DNA from: Rapana venosa
Taxonomy: Eukaryota; Mollusca; Gastropoda; Neogastropoda; Muricidae
Reading direction: 5' to 3'
DNA: 64,000 nucleotides
NCBI GenBank assembly: GCA_028751875.1
Contig: CM054157.1
Location: 257,322-321,321 of the forward strand
The notes beneath the pieces are model-generated. The model made no database searches and was not told the origin of the DNA. It saw only the letters and a list, made by a program, of their open reading frames with translations. The position numbers and the translations under genes are program-made. Below are positions 21,383 to 32,376 of this stretch, piece after piece; within the stretch, counting starts at the first letter, position 1, and each line of letters begins with the position of its first letter.

Positions 21383-21430
<48 letters not shown>
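20916..21430. repeat. GT/GC-rich repeat with a 208-bp duplication
   Basis: The segment ending TTTGGTAGAATGCATACATA occurs at about 20926-20995 and again at about 21134-21207, with the same preceding GAGCACGAGCACGTGCGTGT-like text. This indicates a tandem duplication of about 208 bp. The rest is imperfect GT, GTAT and GCGC repeats, including a GT tract at about 21390-21430. Confidence 0.8.
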
Positions 21431-21432
<2 letters not shown>

Positions 21433-21472
21433 ATTTCAGCGCGTCTGTCTGTCTGTATGTGTGACTGTGTGT

Positions 21473-21510
21473 GTGTGGGGGTGGGGGTGGGGGTGGGGGG
21501 TGGGGGGTGT
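21473..21510 (+). other. G-quadruplex-prone G-run cluster
   Basis: Five runs of five or six G separated by single T residues. This meets the standard four-tract G-quadruplex pattern with one-base loops, the most stable loop class known. Confidence 0.7.
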
Positions 21511-21619
21511 ATATAGCTCAGTATGTATGAAAGAGAGATAGAGAGAGAGATGGGTGCGTGCGTGCGTGCGTGGACATGCGTGCGTGTGTGCGTGCACACG
21601 CGCATGAGTGTTTAAGCCA

Positions 21620-21880
21620 ACTCACCTTTTACCGCTATTCCATCAAGATGAAGAGGATTGAAAAGTCTGATAATTACATTACCACCACATCACCAATACA
21701 CCACCTGACACCACCCCCTCTTCCCCACAACCACCACCACACAACTACACACACCGCTGTCCCAACCACGACCTCACCTAGCAAAACACCGCCCACACAA
21801 ACTCCTGCCACACTTCACCAAATTCTATCCCCCCACACTCCTGCAGGCAAAGTGGAACTCCGGCAAGAGACAGAGTGGTA
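21620..21880. other. C/A-rich unique stretch
   Basis: Imperfect CCACCA and CACA-rich text on the plus strand. The Pro/Thr/His frame through it has no recognisable domain. Confidence 0.5.
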
Positions 21881-22457
21881 GGCTACTATCGCAGGAGAAA
21901 GCTTAGACGACAGCAAGGCAAGGATGTGACATAACACGTTGCCAGTTAGGATGCTGCGTGTTGACAAGAGCACAGTGGGGACCACCACGCGTGTCTGTTG
22001 CTGTGGTGGCTTACGGTAAGCCAGGCTCCCAGCCTGCCTACACTACACTGTACTGGGGCTCTGCCTGCCAATCCATGCCCTGCGACTTGCCTTCTATTCG
22101 GCCTGCCTCGCTACGCTACTCTGTGTGTGTCTGTGTGTGTGGTTGCCGAGTTTGCAGCTTTAACTTTCATGTATGGTGTACTATTAGCGACAAGTTCTGA
22201 TTTTCGTGCGTTTCATAACTGATCGATTCAAAACTGATTGATTCTAGTTTGTGTGTGGCATTTCTTTGGTTGCATAGCTTTTGGCTTCACGCTGGTTTTT
22301 CTCGTGATATCAAGCGTTGTCGATAGTCGCCGTGATTTACGCGTTTAGAAAGTTGATATTGTTCATTCTCAGAATGAGCAATGTTTGTTTTTTTCTGTGT
22401 TGTGTCTTTCATGGTTTTCTTTCATTCATGCTCCTACTTTCCTGGTTTCATTTGTAG
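21881..22457. other. Unique stretch, possible intron
   Basis: One of the few non-repetitive segments. It contains a donor-like TTACG|GTAAGCC at about 22016. It ends in a pyrimidine-rich run and TTTGTAG at 22451-22457, which would suit a splice acceptor. No protein match recognised. Confidence 0.3.
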
Positions 22458-22808
22458 CTGCCTGATGTACTGGACTCGGCAGCACTGCTCTTGCTTCAGT
22501 GCTTGGTGTTACACTGTCCTGCTACTGCCACCTTCTCTCTTCTCTTGAGAATGAGGGGTCCTCAAAGAGCTACAACTAGGAGGTCGCCATGGGGCCACCA
22601 GCCACAGGGGCCTGGCACTGCTACTGGGTCCCAGGTGTGGGGCTCAGCGGTGCCTGTTTTGAGCCTGAGCATTATGCAGAACACCACTGACCAGGTCCCT
22701 GTGGACAGCGTTGTCACACATCCAGTGACAGGCGTTCTCCCTGGAGGGGTGACCATCACAACTTCTCTCTACAAATGTCCCATAAATTTGCAAATGCCAA
22801 ACGCTTAG
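22458..22808 (+). CDS. Possible terminal exon of an unknown gene
   Basis: From the acceptor-like TTTGTAG an open frame of about 116 codons runs to TAG at 22806-22808. It begins LPDVLDSAALLLL, includes MRGPQRATTRRSPWG, VPVLSLSIMQNTTDQVPVDS and THPVTGVLPGG, and ends INLQMPNA. The composition is balanced, unlike the repeat-driven frames around it. The frame lacks a convincing ATG start, which is why an internal or terminal exon is suggested. I do not recognise the family. The frame ends just before a long minisatellite. It may equally be a chance frame. Confidence 0.2.
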   Translation: MPDVLDSAALLLLQCLVLHCPATATFSLLLRMRGPQRATTRRSPWGHQPQGPGTATGSQVWGSAVPVLSLSIMQNTTDQVPVDSVVTHPVTGVLPGGVTITTSLYKCPINLQMPNA

Positions 22809-22829
22809 ACTGCACTCAGCATAGGTACA

Positions 22830-24160
22830 CCCACTTATACCTACGCACTATTTTCATCCCCACTAATACCATCCCCATCATTACCATCCCAGCAATCCCC
22901 ATTAATACCATCCCCACCAATACCATCCCAACCAATACCATCCCCTCTATTACCATCCACTCTAATACCATCCCCTCTAATACCATCCCCTCTAATACCA
23001 TCCCCACTAATACCATCCGCTCTAATACCATTCCCACTAATACCATCCCCACTAATACCATCCCCTCTAATACAATCCCCACCATCCCCACCAATACCAT
23101 CCCCACTAATACAATCCCCACTGGTACCATCCCCTCTAATACCATCCCCTCTAATACCATCCCCTCTAATACGATCCCCACTTATACCATGCCCACTAAT
23201 ACCATCCCATCAATCCCCTCTAATACCATCCCCTCTAATACCATCCCCACTAATACCATCCGCTCTAATACCATCCCCACTAATACCATCCCCACTAATA
23301 CCATCCCCTCTAATACAATCCCCACTTATACCATCCCCACTAATACCATCCCCACCAATACCACCCCCACAATAGCATCCCTACTAATACCATCCCCACC
23401 ACCCCCACTAATACCATCCCCACTAATACCATCCCCACTAATACCATCCCCACCATTACCATCCCCACCAATACCATCCCCACCAATACCATCCCCACCA
23501 ATATCATCCCCACCATCCCCACTAATACCATCCCCACTAATACCATCCCCACCATCCCCACTAATACCATCCCCACTAATACCATCCCACCATCCCCACT
23601 AATACCATCCCCACTAATACCATCCCCACTAATACCATCACCACTAATACCATCCCCACCAACCCCACTAATACCATCCCCACTAATACCACCCCACTAA
23701 TACCATCCCAACCTCACCATCCCCACCAATACCATCCCCACTAAAACCATCCCCACCAATACCATCCCCACCAATACAATCCCCACTAAAACCATCCTCA
23801 CTAATACCATCCCCACCAATACCATCCCCACCAATACCATCCCCACCAATACCATCCCCACTAATACCATCCCCACCATCCTCACTAATACCACCCCCAA
23901 CAATATCATCCCCACCAATACCATCCCAACCAATACCATCCCCACCAATACCACCCCCACTAATACCATCCCCACTAATACCATCCCCACTAATACCATC
24001 CCCACTAATACCATCCCCACCAACACCCATCCCCACCAATACCATCCCCACTAATACCACCCCCACCAATACCATCCCCACTAATACCATCCCTACCAAT
24101 ACCATCTCCACTAATACCATCCCCTCTAATACCATCTCCTCTAATACCATCCCGACCACC
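22830..24160. repeat. 15-bp C-rich minisatellite, about 1.3 kb
   Basis: Units built from ATCCCCACTAATACC with CTCTAAT, ACCAAT and shorter variants. The unit length keeps long frames open on both strands (Thr-Ile-Pro-Thr-Asn repeats on plus, Val-Gly-Met repeats on minus), none with gene-like ends. The minus strand has regularly spaced GGGG runs. Confidence 0.95.
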
Positions 24161-24232
24161 GCTAATTTGACAGGAAGCAGTGGCAGCAACAAAGAGCAAG
24201 AAGCGAGGACACAAGGCAGCCAACAGTTGCGA

Positions 24233-24778
24233 AGACAACATCGACAGGCACACACAGCAACACACAGAGGACACAGCAACACAAAGAGGACACACAGCAA
24301 CACACAGAGGACACAGCAACACAAAGAGGACACACAGCAACACACAGAGGACACAGCAACACACACAGCACACACAGCAACACACAGAGGACACACAGCA
24401 ACACACAGAGGACACACAGCAACACACAGAGGACACACAGCAACACACAGAGGACACACAGCAACACACAGAGGACACAGCAACACACAGAGGACACACA
24501 GCAACACAAAGAGCACACACAGCAACACAAAGAGCACACACAGCAACACACAGAGGACACAGCAACACACAGAGGACACAGCAACACAAAGAGGACACAC
24601 AGCAACACAAAGAGGACACGCAGCAACACAAAGAGGACACGCAGGAACACAAAGAGGACACACAGCAACACAAAGAGGACACACAGCAACACAAAGAGGA
24701 CACACAGCAACACAAAGAGGACACGCAGCAACACAAAGAGGACACGCAGCAACACAAAGAGGACACGCAGCAACAAAA
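24233..24778. repeat. 21-bp minisatellite, about 25 units
   Basis: Units of AGCAACACACAGAGGACACA type, some 18 bp long. C-to-G and A-to-G variants are grouped toward the right end (GAGGACACGCAGCAACA). Gln/His/Thr frames on plus and Cys/Leu/Val frames on minus are artefacts. Confidence 0.95.
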
Positions 24779-24841
24779 CAAGGGCGCTAAGGAGCGTGGG
24801 ATGGATAGGAGATGTCCATTTACTGCATGGTTAAGTCTGTG

Positions 24842-25160
<319 letters not shown>

Positions 25161-25890
25161 AGACAAACAGGCAGACAGACAAACAAAGACAGACAGACAG
25201 ATAGACAGAGACAGAGAGACACAGAGGCAGAAGAGGATAAAATAAAGAAAGTAGAGTAAAAAATAAACGAAGAAGAGGACAGAATAAACGAAGAAGAGGA
25301 CATAATAAACGAAGAAGAGGACAGAATAAAGAGAAAAGTAAAGAAAACAACAGAAAATAGACGGGAAAAAAGATGTCCAGAAAAGAACTGAAGAAGAAAA
25401 AACAGAAAGAACAAATATCACAACGAAGAAAGGTAAGACGTGACTCAGCAAAAAGGAAAAACAAACAGAACAAAAGAAGGACGGAACGAAAGAACAAAAG
25501 AGACAAGGGAAGTTAAACAGCAAAAAGAAATGTAAGATAGAAAGAAATGTAAGAGAAAAATAAAAAAATAAAGATAAGACAGAGAAAGATTAAAAGAGAG
25601 AAACAGGACACAGAAACAGACAAAGAGGCAAAAAAACAGAAGTCCTGTTTGAGACACTGACAAAGAAGCAAACGAAGAAACCACAATCAAGAAGGAGAAC
25701 AAAGCCACAAAGCAAAATGGATGACTTCAAGAAATAGAGGATATAAAGAAGCGTAATAAACAAACAACCAAAACAACAACAACAACAAACCAATGTGAGA
25801 GGAACAGAGGAAAGCAAGTAATCAGCTATTAAGTTAAGAAAGAAAGAAAGAAAGAAAGAAAGAAAAAGGAAAAAGAAGAAAGAAAAATGG
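25161..25890 (+). repeat. Purine-rich block, family C
   Basis: About 730 bp that are overwhelmingly A and G on the plus strand, with scattered C. Short repeats include GAAGAAGAGGACA at about 25270-25325 and (GAAA)n at 25838-25868. It directly precedes the conserved module at 25900. Similar blocks occur at 27971, 37680, 39200, 40600 and 41640. Confidence 0.6.
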
Positions 25891-25899
25891 CGAAGATGT

Positions 25900-26125
25900 C
25901 AGGCGTGAAGTTTCCTTGAAAGTGGCCATGAAGGAGATTTACAGGCAGACACCACCACTAATTAATCCTCGTCAGTTAGGGACAAACAAAGAAACAGGCA
26001 CACAAAAACACGGGACATTGGAGTAAAAATGGGATGCTTTATATCGCAATTCCGATCCAAAAATAGACAAGGAAAATGGAGGTTAATCAGGTGTTATGAG
26101 GTAACGCGGCTAGTTTGACTGTGAT
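25900..26125 (+). repeat. Family C 3' module, copy 1
   Basis: About 225 bp with the blocks CCATGAAGGAGATTTACAGG, CTAATTAAT, ATCCAAAAATAGAC, GGAGGTTAATCAGGTGTTAT and GGTAACGCGGCTAGTTT. Related copies occur at 28930, 40040 and 41220, each downstream of purine-rich sequence and in the same orientation. There is no ORF. Confidence 0.6.
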
Positions 26126-26329
26126 TTTAAGGAACATTGCTTCAGAACACTTGATACTGTTCACCTGAAAACACCAATTCTGTCAGCAGACTTACCCAAA
26201 ATGCTGAATAGTGAGAGCGAGAGAGAGACGTTTTAACGCTTTAACTAGGCCTTTTGACAAGGGAAGTAACACAACTATTTTTTTGTCAAACAATAAATAA
26301 AAGGTTAAATACATAATCAGTACAAATAA
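26126..26329. other. Unassigned segment
   Basis: AT-rich, no recognisable element. Confidence 0.4.
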
Positions 26330-26335
26330 GTTTGG

Positions 26336-26400
26336 CAAAAATAAAGGATCCATCTACTTATAACAAACTAAATTCTAACATTGGCGTCAATACAGTTACA
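26336..26400 (+). mobile_element. Short LINE fragment, inverted relative to neighbour
   Basis: The plus-strand text AAGGATCCATCTACTTATAA and the following bases closely match the minus strand at about 27115-27165 (AAGGATCCATCCACTTATGA). The two are inverted copies of one LINE linker region. Confidence 0.55.
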
Positions 26401-26459
26401 CACCCTAGAACATAACAAAGAAAAGAGACAATAGCAACTTTCGAATCGACAATCCATTC

Positions 26460-26768
26460 AAATTACATTTGGTAAATATCAGCCTTTTTAATAAAAAAAG
26501 AGAGAAAAATTGCTTACTTGAGAATACATAACGCTTTAAAATGACGATATCATAACATATTGATACAATTGGTGTTGACATGGCTTTTTCTTAATTTCTG
26601 TGCTTCTGCAATAAATTTAGCTGAAGATTTATTAACATGTTCGTTTTCAGACAACAAAACAGAAACAATATCTTGGCTTTCTGTTGTTTTTACATTTAGA
26701 ATATTATGTTTCTTACGTAGAATTTCATATGATTTACATTGAAACAAAAAATGAATTTCATCATCCAC
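26460..26768 (-). pseudogene. LINE C-terminal zinc-binding region
   Basis: The minus-strand frame 26768-26550 encodes 72 residues starting DDEIHFLFQCKSYEILRKKH. This is the His-Cys half of the C-terminal Cys/His motif seen at 4720-4800 in the other AT-rich LINE. The preceding CxxC half is cut off where SINE A inserted (26773). An AT-rich 3' UTR follows toward 26460. The RT domain is absent. Confidence 0.7.
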
Positions 26769-26772
26769 ACAA

Positions 26773-27000
26773 TTTATTTATTTTTATTTTTATTTAATTC
26801 TTTTATATCGAGGATAATGGAATAAGCACTTGTGTGTTTTTACACCCAGTCCCCGTGTGTATGCAGTTTTGTAAATTTGTCATCTGTTCCCACCGGCACA
26901 CAATGGCCTACTCTTACGCAAAGCGGAACAGGATTTAACGTGTGCGCAAGATGTTCTGCGTGCGTTCGCACACGGGGCCTCGGTTTATAGTCTCATCCGA
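26773..27000 (-). mobile_element. SINE family A, head missing, inside a LINE
   Basis: Minus-strand copy from the T-rich tail complement (TTTATTTTTATTTTTATT) to the central block GTCTCATCCGA. It separates LINE endonuclease-linker sequence from the LINE C-terminal region. Confidence 0.85.
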
Positions 27001-27861
27001 ACGTGACCACATAGTAGACGTGGCAGTTGTATGGATGTCTCAGTCTGGAACCATCTTTTGTTAGCATTGAAGCCTAATGCTCTTCACCTGAATCGTGAAT
27101 AATTTAGCCTGTGCCAATGTTATAATTTAGTTTGTCATAAGTGGATGGATCCTTCGTTTGTTTCTTTTGTTGAAATCTTTTTAATAGTCTCTTAACTTCT
27201 TGTTTCTTTCGTTCACATCCAGCATCAAACCAGTCGTTACAATTTTTTCTACCTTTTCTAACTGTTCTGACCATGCATGCAGCAGCCCCACATAAACCAA
27301 ATTGATCTAAGTCTCATTCATATCTGTGTTCAATAATTGGGAAGCTGTTTCTATGCTTTCTTGAAATTCTGCACTATCAAATTCGTTTTTGTATACTTCT
27401 ACAAAATCTTCTGACCATGTGATCTTTACTACACTCTCTTTCGATACTAGTACAGTCATTGTCTAATTTCCATCTTATTTCAACGGGGAGGTGGCCACGA
27501 ATAAACACACTCCCCACTACACAAATTAAAACATGATAACATTTGACTAGAAACAAGAAAATAATCAATAACGCTGCATCCATTAGGAGACACAAAGGTA
27601 TACTCCCCCTCCCTACCCCCCTCACAACAACCATTCAGAATCCTCATGTCAAACATAAATCTAGCAAGGACCTGCCAAAATTGTTCATCGTGTCATCCTT
27701 AGAGGCACGCACACAAAGTTCATCATTCATACCATCATACTCCACATCATCCAAATAATTCGACATCACTTCAAAGTCAGCTTGTTCCTGACCAGTCCTG
27801 GCATTCAAGTCTCCAACAATCATAAAATGAAAATCATCTTGTTGAAAATATTGTAATAACG

Positions 27862-27865
<4 letters not shown>
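27001..27865 (-). pseudogene. LINE endonuclease fragment
   Basis: Minus-strand translation from 27865 gives FHFMIVGDLNARTGQEQADF, NNFGRSLLDLC, then after a shift TFVSPNGCSVIDYFLVSS. These are the GDLNARTG, GR.LLDLC and S.IDYFL motifs of the endonuclease of I/CR1-type LINEs. Further down only a lysine-rich linker can be followed to about 27115. Several frameshifts and stops are present. The 5' side is cut by a GA tract at 27866. Confidence 0.72.
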
Positions 27866-27932
<67 letters not shown>

Positions 27933-27970
27933 AGGGGAGGGGAGAGGGGGGGGGGGGGGAGAGAGAGATG
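27866..27970. repeat. (GA)n and G-rich microsatellite
   Basis: GA tract, then GGGGA units and a G11-type run near 27947-27959. Confidence 0.95.
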
Positions 27971-28368
27971 GAAAGAAAAACAGGACTAAACTAAGAAGTG
28001 AATAAAGTACATAGAAACGAGAAATATAGACCCGCAAACAGATAGAATGAACGGGAAGGAGGAAGGAAAGAAGAAAGGCGACAAAATAGAAAAGAAACTC
28101 GAAGAAACAAAAAACAATTAATGTCCAAATGATGAACGAGGAAGATCAAAAAAGAGAGAAAATGGGAGAAGAAAGAAAAAAGTAAAGAACGAAGGCAGAG
28201 ATTAAGACTAAAACAAAGCCAACAGACAGAAGGGAGGAAAAAAAGAGAGAAAGAAAAACAAAGAAACATAGAAGGAAGTCTCGGGTGACCAATGGACAGA
28301 GAAAGAGAAAGAAAAGACATCACTTCAAGAAATCATAGAAGGGAACTAAACCAGCACACGAAGAAAGA
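27971..28368 (+). repeat. Purine-rich block, family C
   Basis: About 400 bp of A/G-rich plus-strand sequence like 25161-25890. It is cut by a TTC repeat and a SINE before its downstream module. Confidence 0.5.
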
Positions 28369-28385
28369 TTCTTCTTCTTCTTGTT

Positions 28386-28415
<30 letters not shown>
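28369..28415. repeat. (TTC)n microsatellite
   Basis: TTC triplets with one TTG, at the tail side of SINE A. Confidence 0.95.
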
Positions 28416-28416
<1 letters not shown>

Positions 28417-28745
28417 TTTTATTTCGAGGATAATGGAATAAGCACTCATGTACTTTTTTCAATCAGTCCCCGTGTGTATACAGTTTTGTCAATTTTGTCA
28501 TCCGTTCCCACCGGCACCCAATGGCCTACTCTTCCGAAAAGCGGAATGGGTTTTAACGTGTGCGCAAGATGTTCTGCGTGCGTTCGCACACGGGACCTCG
28601 GTTTATATTCTCATTCGAAGGAGTTTTGGGGAGAGTGGAGTCGGCACTGATGTCAACTCCAGAGGAAAAATCCTCTTGAACGATAATCGAACCCGGGTCA
28701 GCAGATCACGAATACATCACTCTAACCACCAGGCTATCGCGTACC
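28416..28745 (-). mobile_element. SINE family A, full length with tRNA-like head
   Basis: Complete minus-strand copy of about 330 bp. Reading it 5' to 3' (28745 down), the head has GATAGCCTGGTGGTTAGAG (A-box-like) and GACCCGGGTTCGATTATCG (B-box-like). Then come the GGAGTTGACATCAGTGCCGA-like joint, the central block (AATGAGAATATAAACCGAGG) and the GTTCCCACCGG complement block. The tail is A-rich, next to (GAA)n. The head resembles tRNA-Glu-type sequence around the D and T arms. The element sits in the middle of a family C repeat. Confidence 0.88.
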
Positions 28746-29130
28746 GTTGAAGCAGAACAAGCCAGCATGAGCAGAAAGCAAGCAGCAAAGCAAATAATCC
28801 ACTGAAGAGAATCTACACATCAGTTTACATTTCAAAGAAATCCTGAAGAAAATCGCCCACTGACATGCGGTTTGTTAACAGATGGAATCAGGTTGTTTTT
28901 AATCTACCGTTTCCCTAAAACATCACGAAAGAGATTTACAGTTAAACAACAGAAATAATTAGCATAGTTATTTACATTTAAAAAGAAACAAACAAGCAAC
29001 TCCAGGAATGAAAAATGAAGAGAAATGCTGTTCGTCTTCTTTGGTATCTAAAATGCATTCCAAAAAGGAAAGAGAATCAGATGTCATCGGGTAAACTGGC
29101 CAGTTTCACGGATATTTGAAGGAAAACTGC
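28746..29130 (+). repeat. Family C 3' module, copy 2
   Basis: The module proper is about 28920-29125, with GAAAGAGATTTACAG, CAGAAATAATTAGC, ATCGGGTAAACTGGCCAGTTTCAC-like blocks. The preceding 170 bp are unassigned A-rich sequence. Confidence 0.55.
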
Positions 29131-29197
29131 TGTGGACCTACCATTGCATGCACCAAGAGCAGATGTCAAATTTTCAGTCTAAAACAGGTTTACACAG

Positions 29198-29354
<157 letters not shown>

Positions 29355-29406
29355 GGGGGTCGGGGGGGGGGTCAACCAAAAACGAACAGCCAAAAACACC
29401 TGACAT

Positions 29407-29437
29407 GCAATAATAATAATAATAATGTATGGAATTT
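29407..29437 (-). mobile_element. L2/CR1-like LINE tail scrap
   Basis: (ATA)n plus ATGTATGGAATTTAT, the complement of the terminal block ending the LINE at 2578. Confidence 0.5.
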
Positions 29438-29605
29438 ATGCAACACCAAAAACACACGAAAACAATAAACCCACGCACAAACTCACACTTAAAGCATGGA
29501 AAATAAATCAACAGTTTTAAAACTGTGGCATAGGGAGATCTCAATGTACTGCATGGTAAACACTGCCTGTTCCCTGGTGATATTCCCTATCTCTTCGAGT
29601 CCATG

Positions 29606-29732
<127 letters not shown>

Positions 29733-29746
29733 ATGAAAATGACAAA

Positions 29747-29805
29747 TTCTTTTATTTCGAGGATAATGAATAAGCACACATGTGCTTTTTTACATCCAGT
29801 CCCCG
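29747..29805 (-). mobile_element. SINE family A, 3' scrap
   Basis: TTTATTTCGAGGATAATGAA followed by the ACATGTGCTTTTTTACATCC block. It is part of the duplicated segment above. Confidence 0.75.
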
Positions 29806-30060
29806 CCCGTTAGGGATACATCTTAATAATAATAACCCAATACTTATACAGTCTCACAATTAAAACAGGGGAAAATAACCCTTTTCAAAACAGCTCCCCC
29901 CCCCCCAACCACCCCCCCCAAAGCAAGCAAATAAAAAAAACTCTAAAATACCCCTCCCCACCCCCCCCAAAAAAAAACCCTAACTAAAACAAACAAACAA
30001 ACAAACAAAAGAGAAAGAAAAACCAAGCCAACAGAAGAAGATAAAAAGAGAAAAACAGAC

Positions 30061-30062
<2 letters not shown>

Positions 30063-30140
<78 letters not shown>
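30063..30140. repeat. (CAA)n microsatellite, 26 units
   Basis: Uninterrupted CAA triplets. Reading as poly-Gln, poly-Asn or poly-Thr has no coding context. Confidence 0.97.
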
Positions 30141-30597
30141 GAGCCAAGAAAAATAACACAACCAAACTTAATAAGTCATAAAGATAAACATCTACACAAT
30201 GTCAAATGGTACACATACTTGTTACACATAACTATAAGATATTGAAATAGGGCACTCATTAAAACTTAAGTAAAGAGGCAAGTCCAATAAAGTATTGAAA
30301 ATATAAAAGATGAATCCTTCATCAGGATACACTATAACTATAAGCAAGACGATTAAAGGTGAGAGAGAGAGAGACAGAGAGTGTGTGTGTGTATTTCAGA
30401 GATAATATCCAACATATAATTCCCAAAACAGTATGCGATCCCATCAACACTCATTTTAGATTATATTCGTTTCAAATTATATGTCATGATAATGAAATAA
30501 ATTTAATACCCATACATCCACACAATAAAAACAAGAAACAAAACAAAGAAGAAAAATCCAAACCTATACAGTCATTGAGGGAGAGAATATGAGTGAG

Positions 30598-30609
30598 TGA
30601 GTGTGTGCA

Positions 30610-30675
<66 letters not shown>

Positions 30676-30700
30676 TGTGTGTGTGTGTGGGGGGGGGGGT
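30598..30700. repeat. (GT)n then poly-G
   Basis: GT tract of about 80 bp ending in a G10 run. Confidence 0.95.
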
Positions 30701-30904
30701 TGTTTCAGGGATAATACTAAATATGTAATACTCACATTAGCACACGATCAACACAAACACTTTTTAATTATACTCATACAAATTGAATGTCATGATAATA
30801 AAATAAGTGCAATACCCATACACTCACATAATAAAGAGGGGGGGAAAAGCCAATAAAGTCATAAAAAGAACATCTACACATTGTAAGTAATAGAAACAAA
30901 ATTT

Positions 30905-30960
30905 TTTTTCAGGATAATGAATAAGTACTCATGTGCTTTTTTACATCCAGTCCCAGCCCG
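30905..30960 (-). mobile_element. SINE family A, 3' scrap (duplicate)
   Basis: Same 3' end as at 29747, followed by the same CAGCCCGTGGGG-like extension. It is therefore co-duplicated, not an independent insertion. Confidence 0.75.
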
Positions 30961-30999
30961 TGGGGTCACATTTGAAAATGCACGCAGTACTCATATTTT

Positions 31000-31435
31000 C
31001 AAACAGTAGAAGCAAAGGGAAATTTTTTTTTTTAAAGAAAAAGAGAGAAAAAGAAAAAACAAACAAACAGACAAACAAACAAACAAACAACCCCGGACGA
31101 GCAAAAGACAAAATAAACCCCAGAACCCCCCCAAAAAAACACCCCACCAACAACACCAAAACAAACAGAAAAAACAAAAAATAAATATAAAAAAAACAAC
31201 AACAAAAACAGACAAAAGCACCCTCCCAAACAAACAAACAAAAAACAAGAAAAAACAACAACAAACAAACAAATGAAATTAAAAAAAAAAAGCAAACAAA
31301 CAAACAAACAAACAAAAAAACCAACACCGCTCCCCCCTCCACACACACACATACATACACCAAAACAAAACACAAGCAAACAAAAAACTCAAACAAATCA
31401 ACAACAAAGAACAAAGTAACAACTACAGCAATAAC

Positions 31436-31440
<5 letters not shown>
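31000..31440 (+). repeat. A-rich low-complexity block with (CAAA)n
   Basis: Mostly A with C, in AAAC and AAACAAACAAAC patterns. The Phe/Cys/Leu-rich minus-strand frames are artefacts. Confidence 0.85.

Positions 31441-31512
<72 letters not shown>
31441..31512. repeat. (GA)n microsatellite
   Basis: About 36 AG units, uninterrupted. Confidence 0.97.
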
Positions 31513-31514
<2 letters not shown>

Positions 31515-31699
31515 AAACTTATAGATTATAAAATTGAACACCTTCATATTGTAGAATAGTATACATAGTTGTTACCCGTGATAATAAGATATTAAAATAT
31601 GAGATTCACTGGAGCTCAAGTACAGTCAACAAGTCCAAAATAATATTGAAAATCGAAAGTATGAATATGCCCTTTATTAGAATACACAACAACAATAGA

Positions 31700-31701
<2 letters not shown>

Positions 31702-31782
<81 letters not shown>

Positions 31783-31813
31783 ATGAATTAATTGCATATC
31801 GGCCTTAGGCCAC

Positions 31814-31866
<53 letters not shown>

Positions 31867-31884
31867 CGTGTGCGTGTGTGTGTG
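31702..31884. repeat. (GA)n tracts flanking a LINE 3' scrap
   Basis: GA tracts at about 31702-31782 and 31820-31864 flank about 35 bp (31785-31818). On the minus strand that segment contains GTATTGTGGCCTAAGGCC, the terminal block of the LINE ending near 5237. A short GT run follows. Confidence 0.8.
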
Positions 31885-32117
31885 TTTCAGAGATAGTACT
31901 AAATATATAATTCTCAAAACAGTCCACGATCACCTTCAACACTTATTTTGATTACTCATACACAAAATATGTTATGATAATAAAAAATTAAAATTTTTTT
32001 TAAAAACAAACAAAAAAACCCCCAACCTCAATACCCATACTCTCACACAATAAAAACAAGGAAGGAAAGAAAGAAGGAAAAAACAAAACAACAACCAGCC
32101 AAATCTATAAGGTCATA

Positions 32118-32376
<259 letters not shown>

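Larger units (their letters stand above)
29747..32115 (+). repeat. Diverged segmental tandem duplication, units about 1.2-1.5 kb
   Basis: Three blocks recur in order. First is a SINE A scrap with a shared extension (CCGCCCGTTAGGG / CAGCCCGTGGGG) at 29747 and 30905. Second is block a, with ATAAGTCATAAAG, ATAAGATATTGAAATA and CAAGTCCAATAAAGTATTGA, at about 30160-30350 (partial near 30855) and about 31512-31700. Third is block b, with TTTCAGAGATAATA, TCATGATAATGAAATAA and CCCATACA..CACACAATAAA, at about 30391-30560, 30705-30860 and 31885-32090. Microsatellites (CAA, GT, GA, poly-A) have expanded between the blocks. No coding sequence seen. Confidence 0.65.

Noticed and set aside
22775..23602. 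275-codon Thr/Ile/Pro/Asn repeat frame on plus
   Set aside because: Produced by the 15-bp minisatellite; frames on the opposite strand are equally open.
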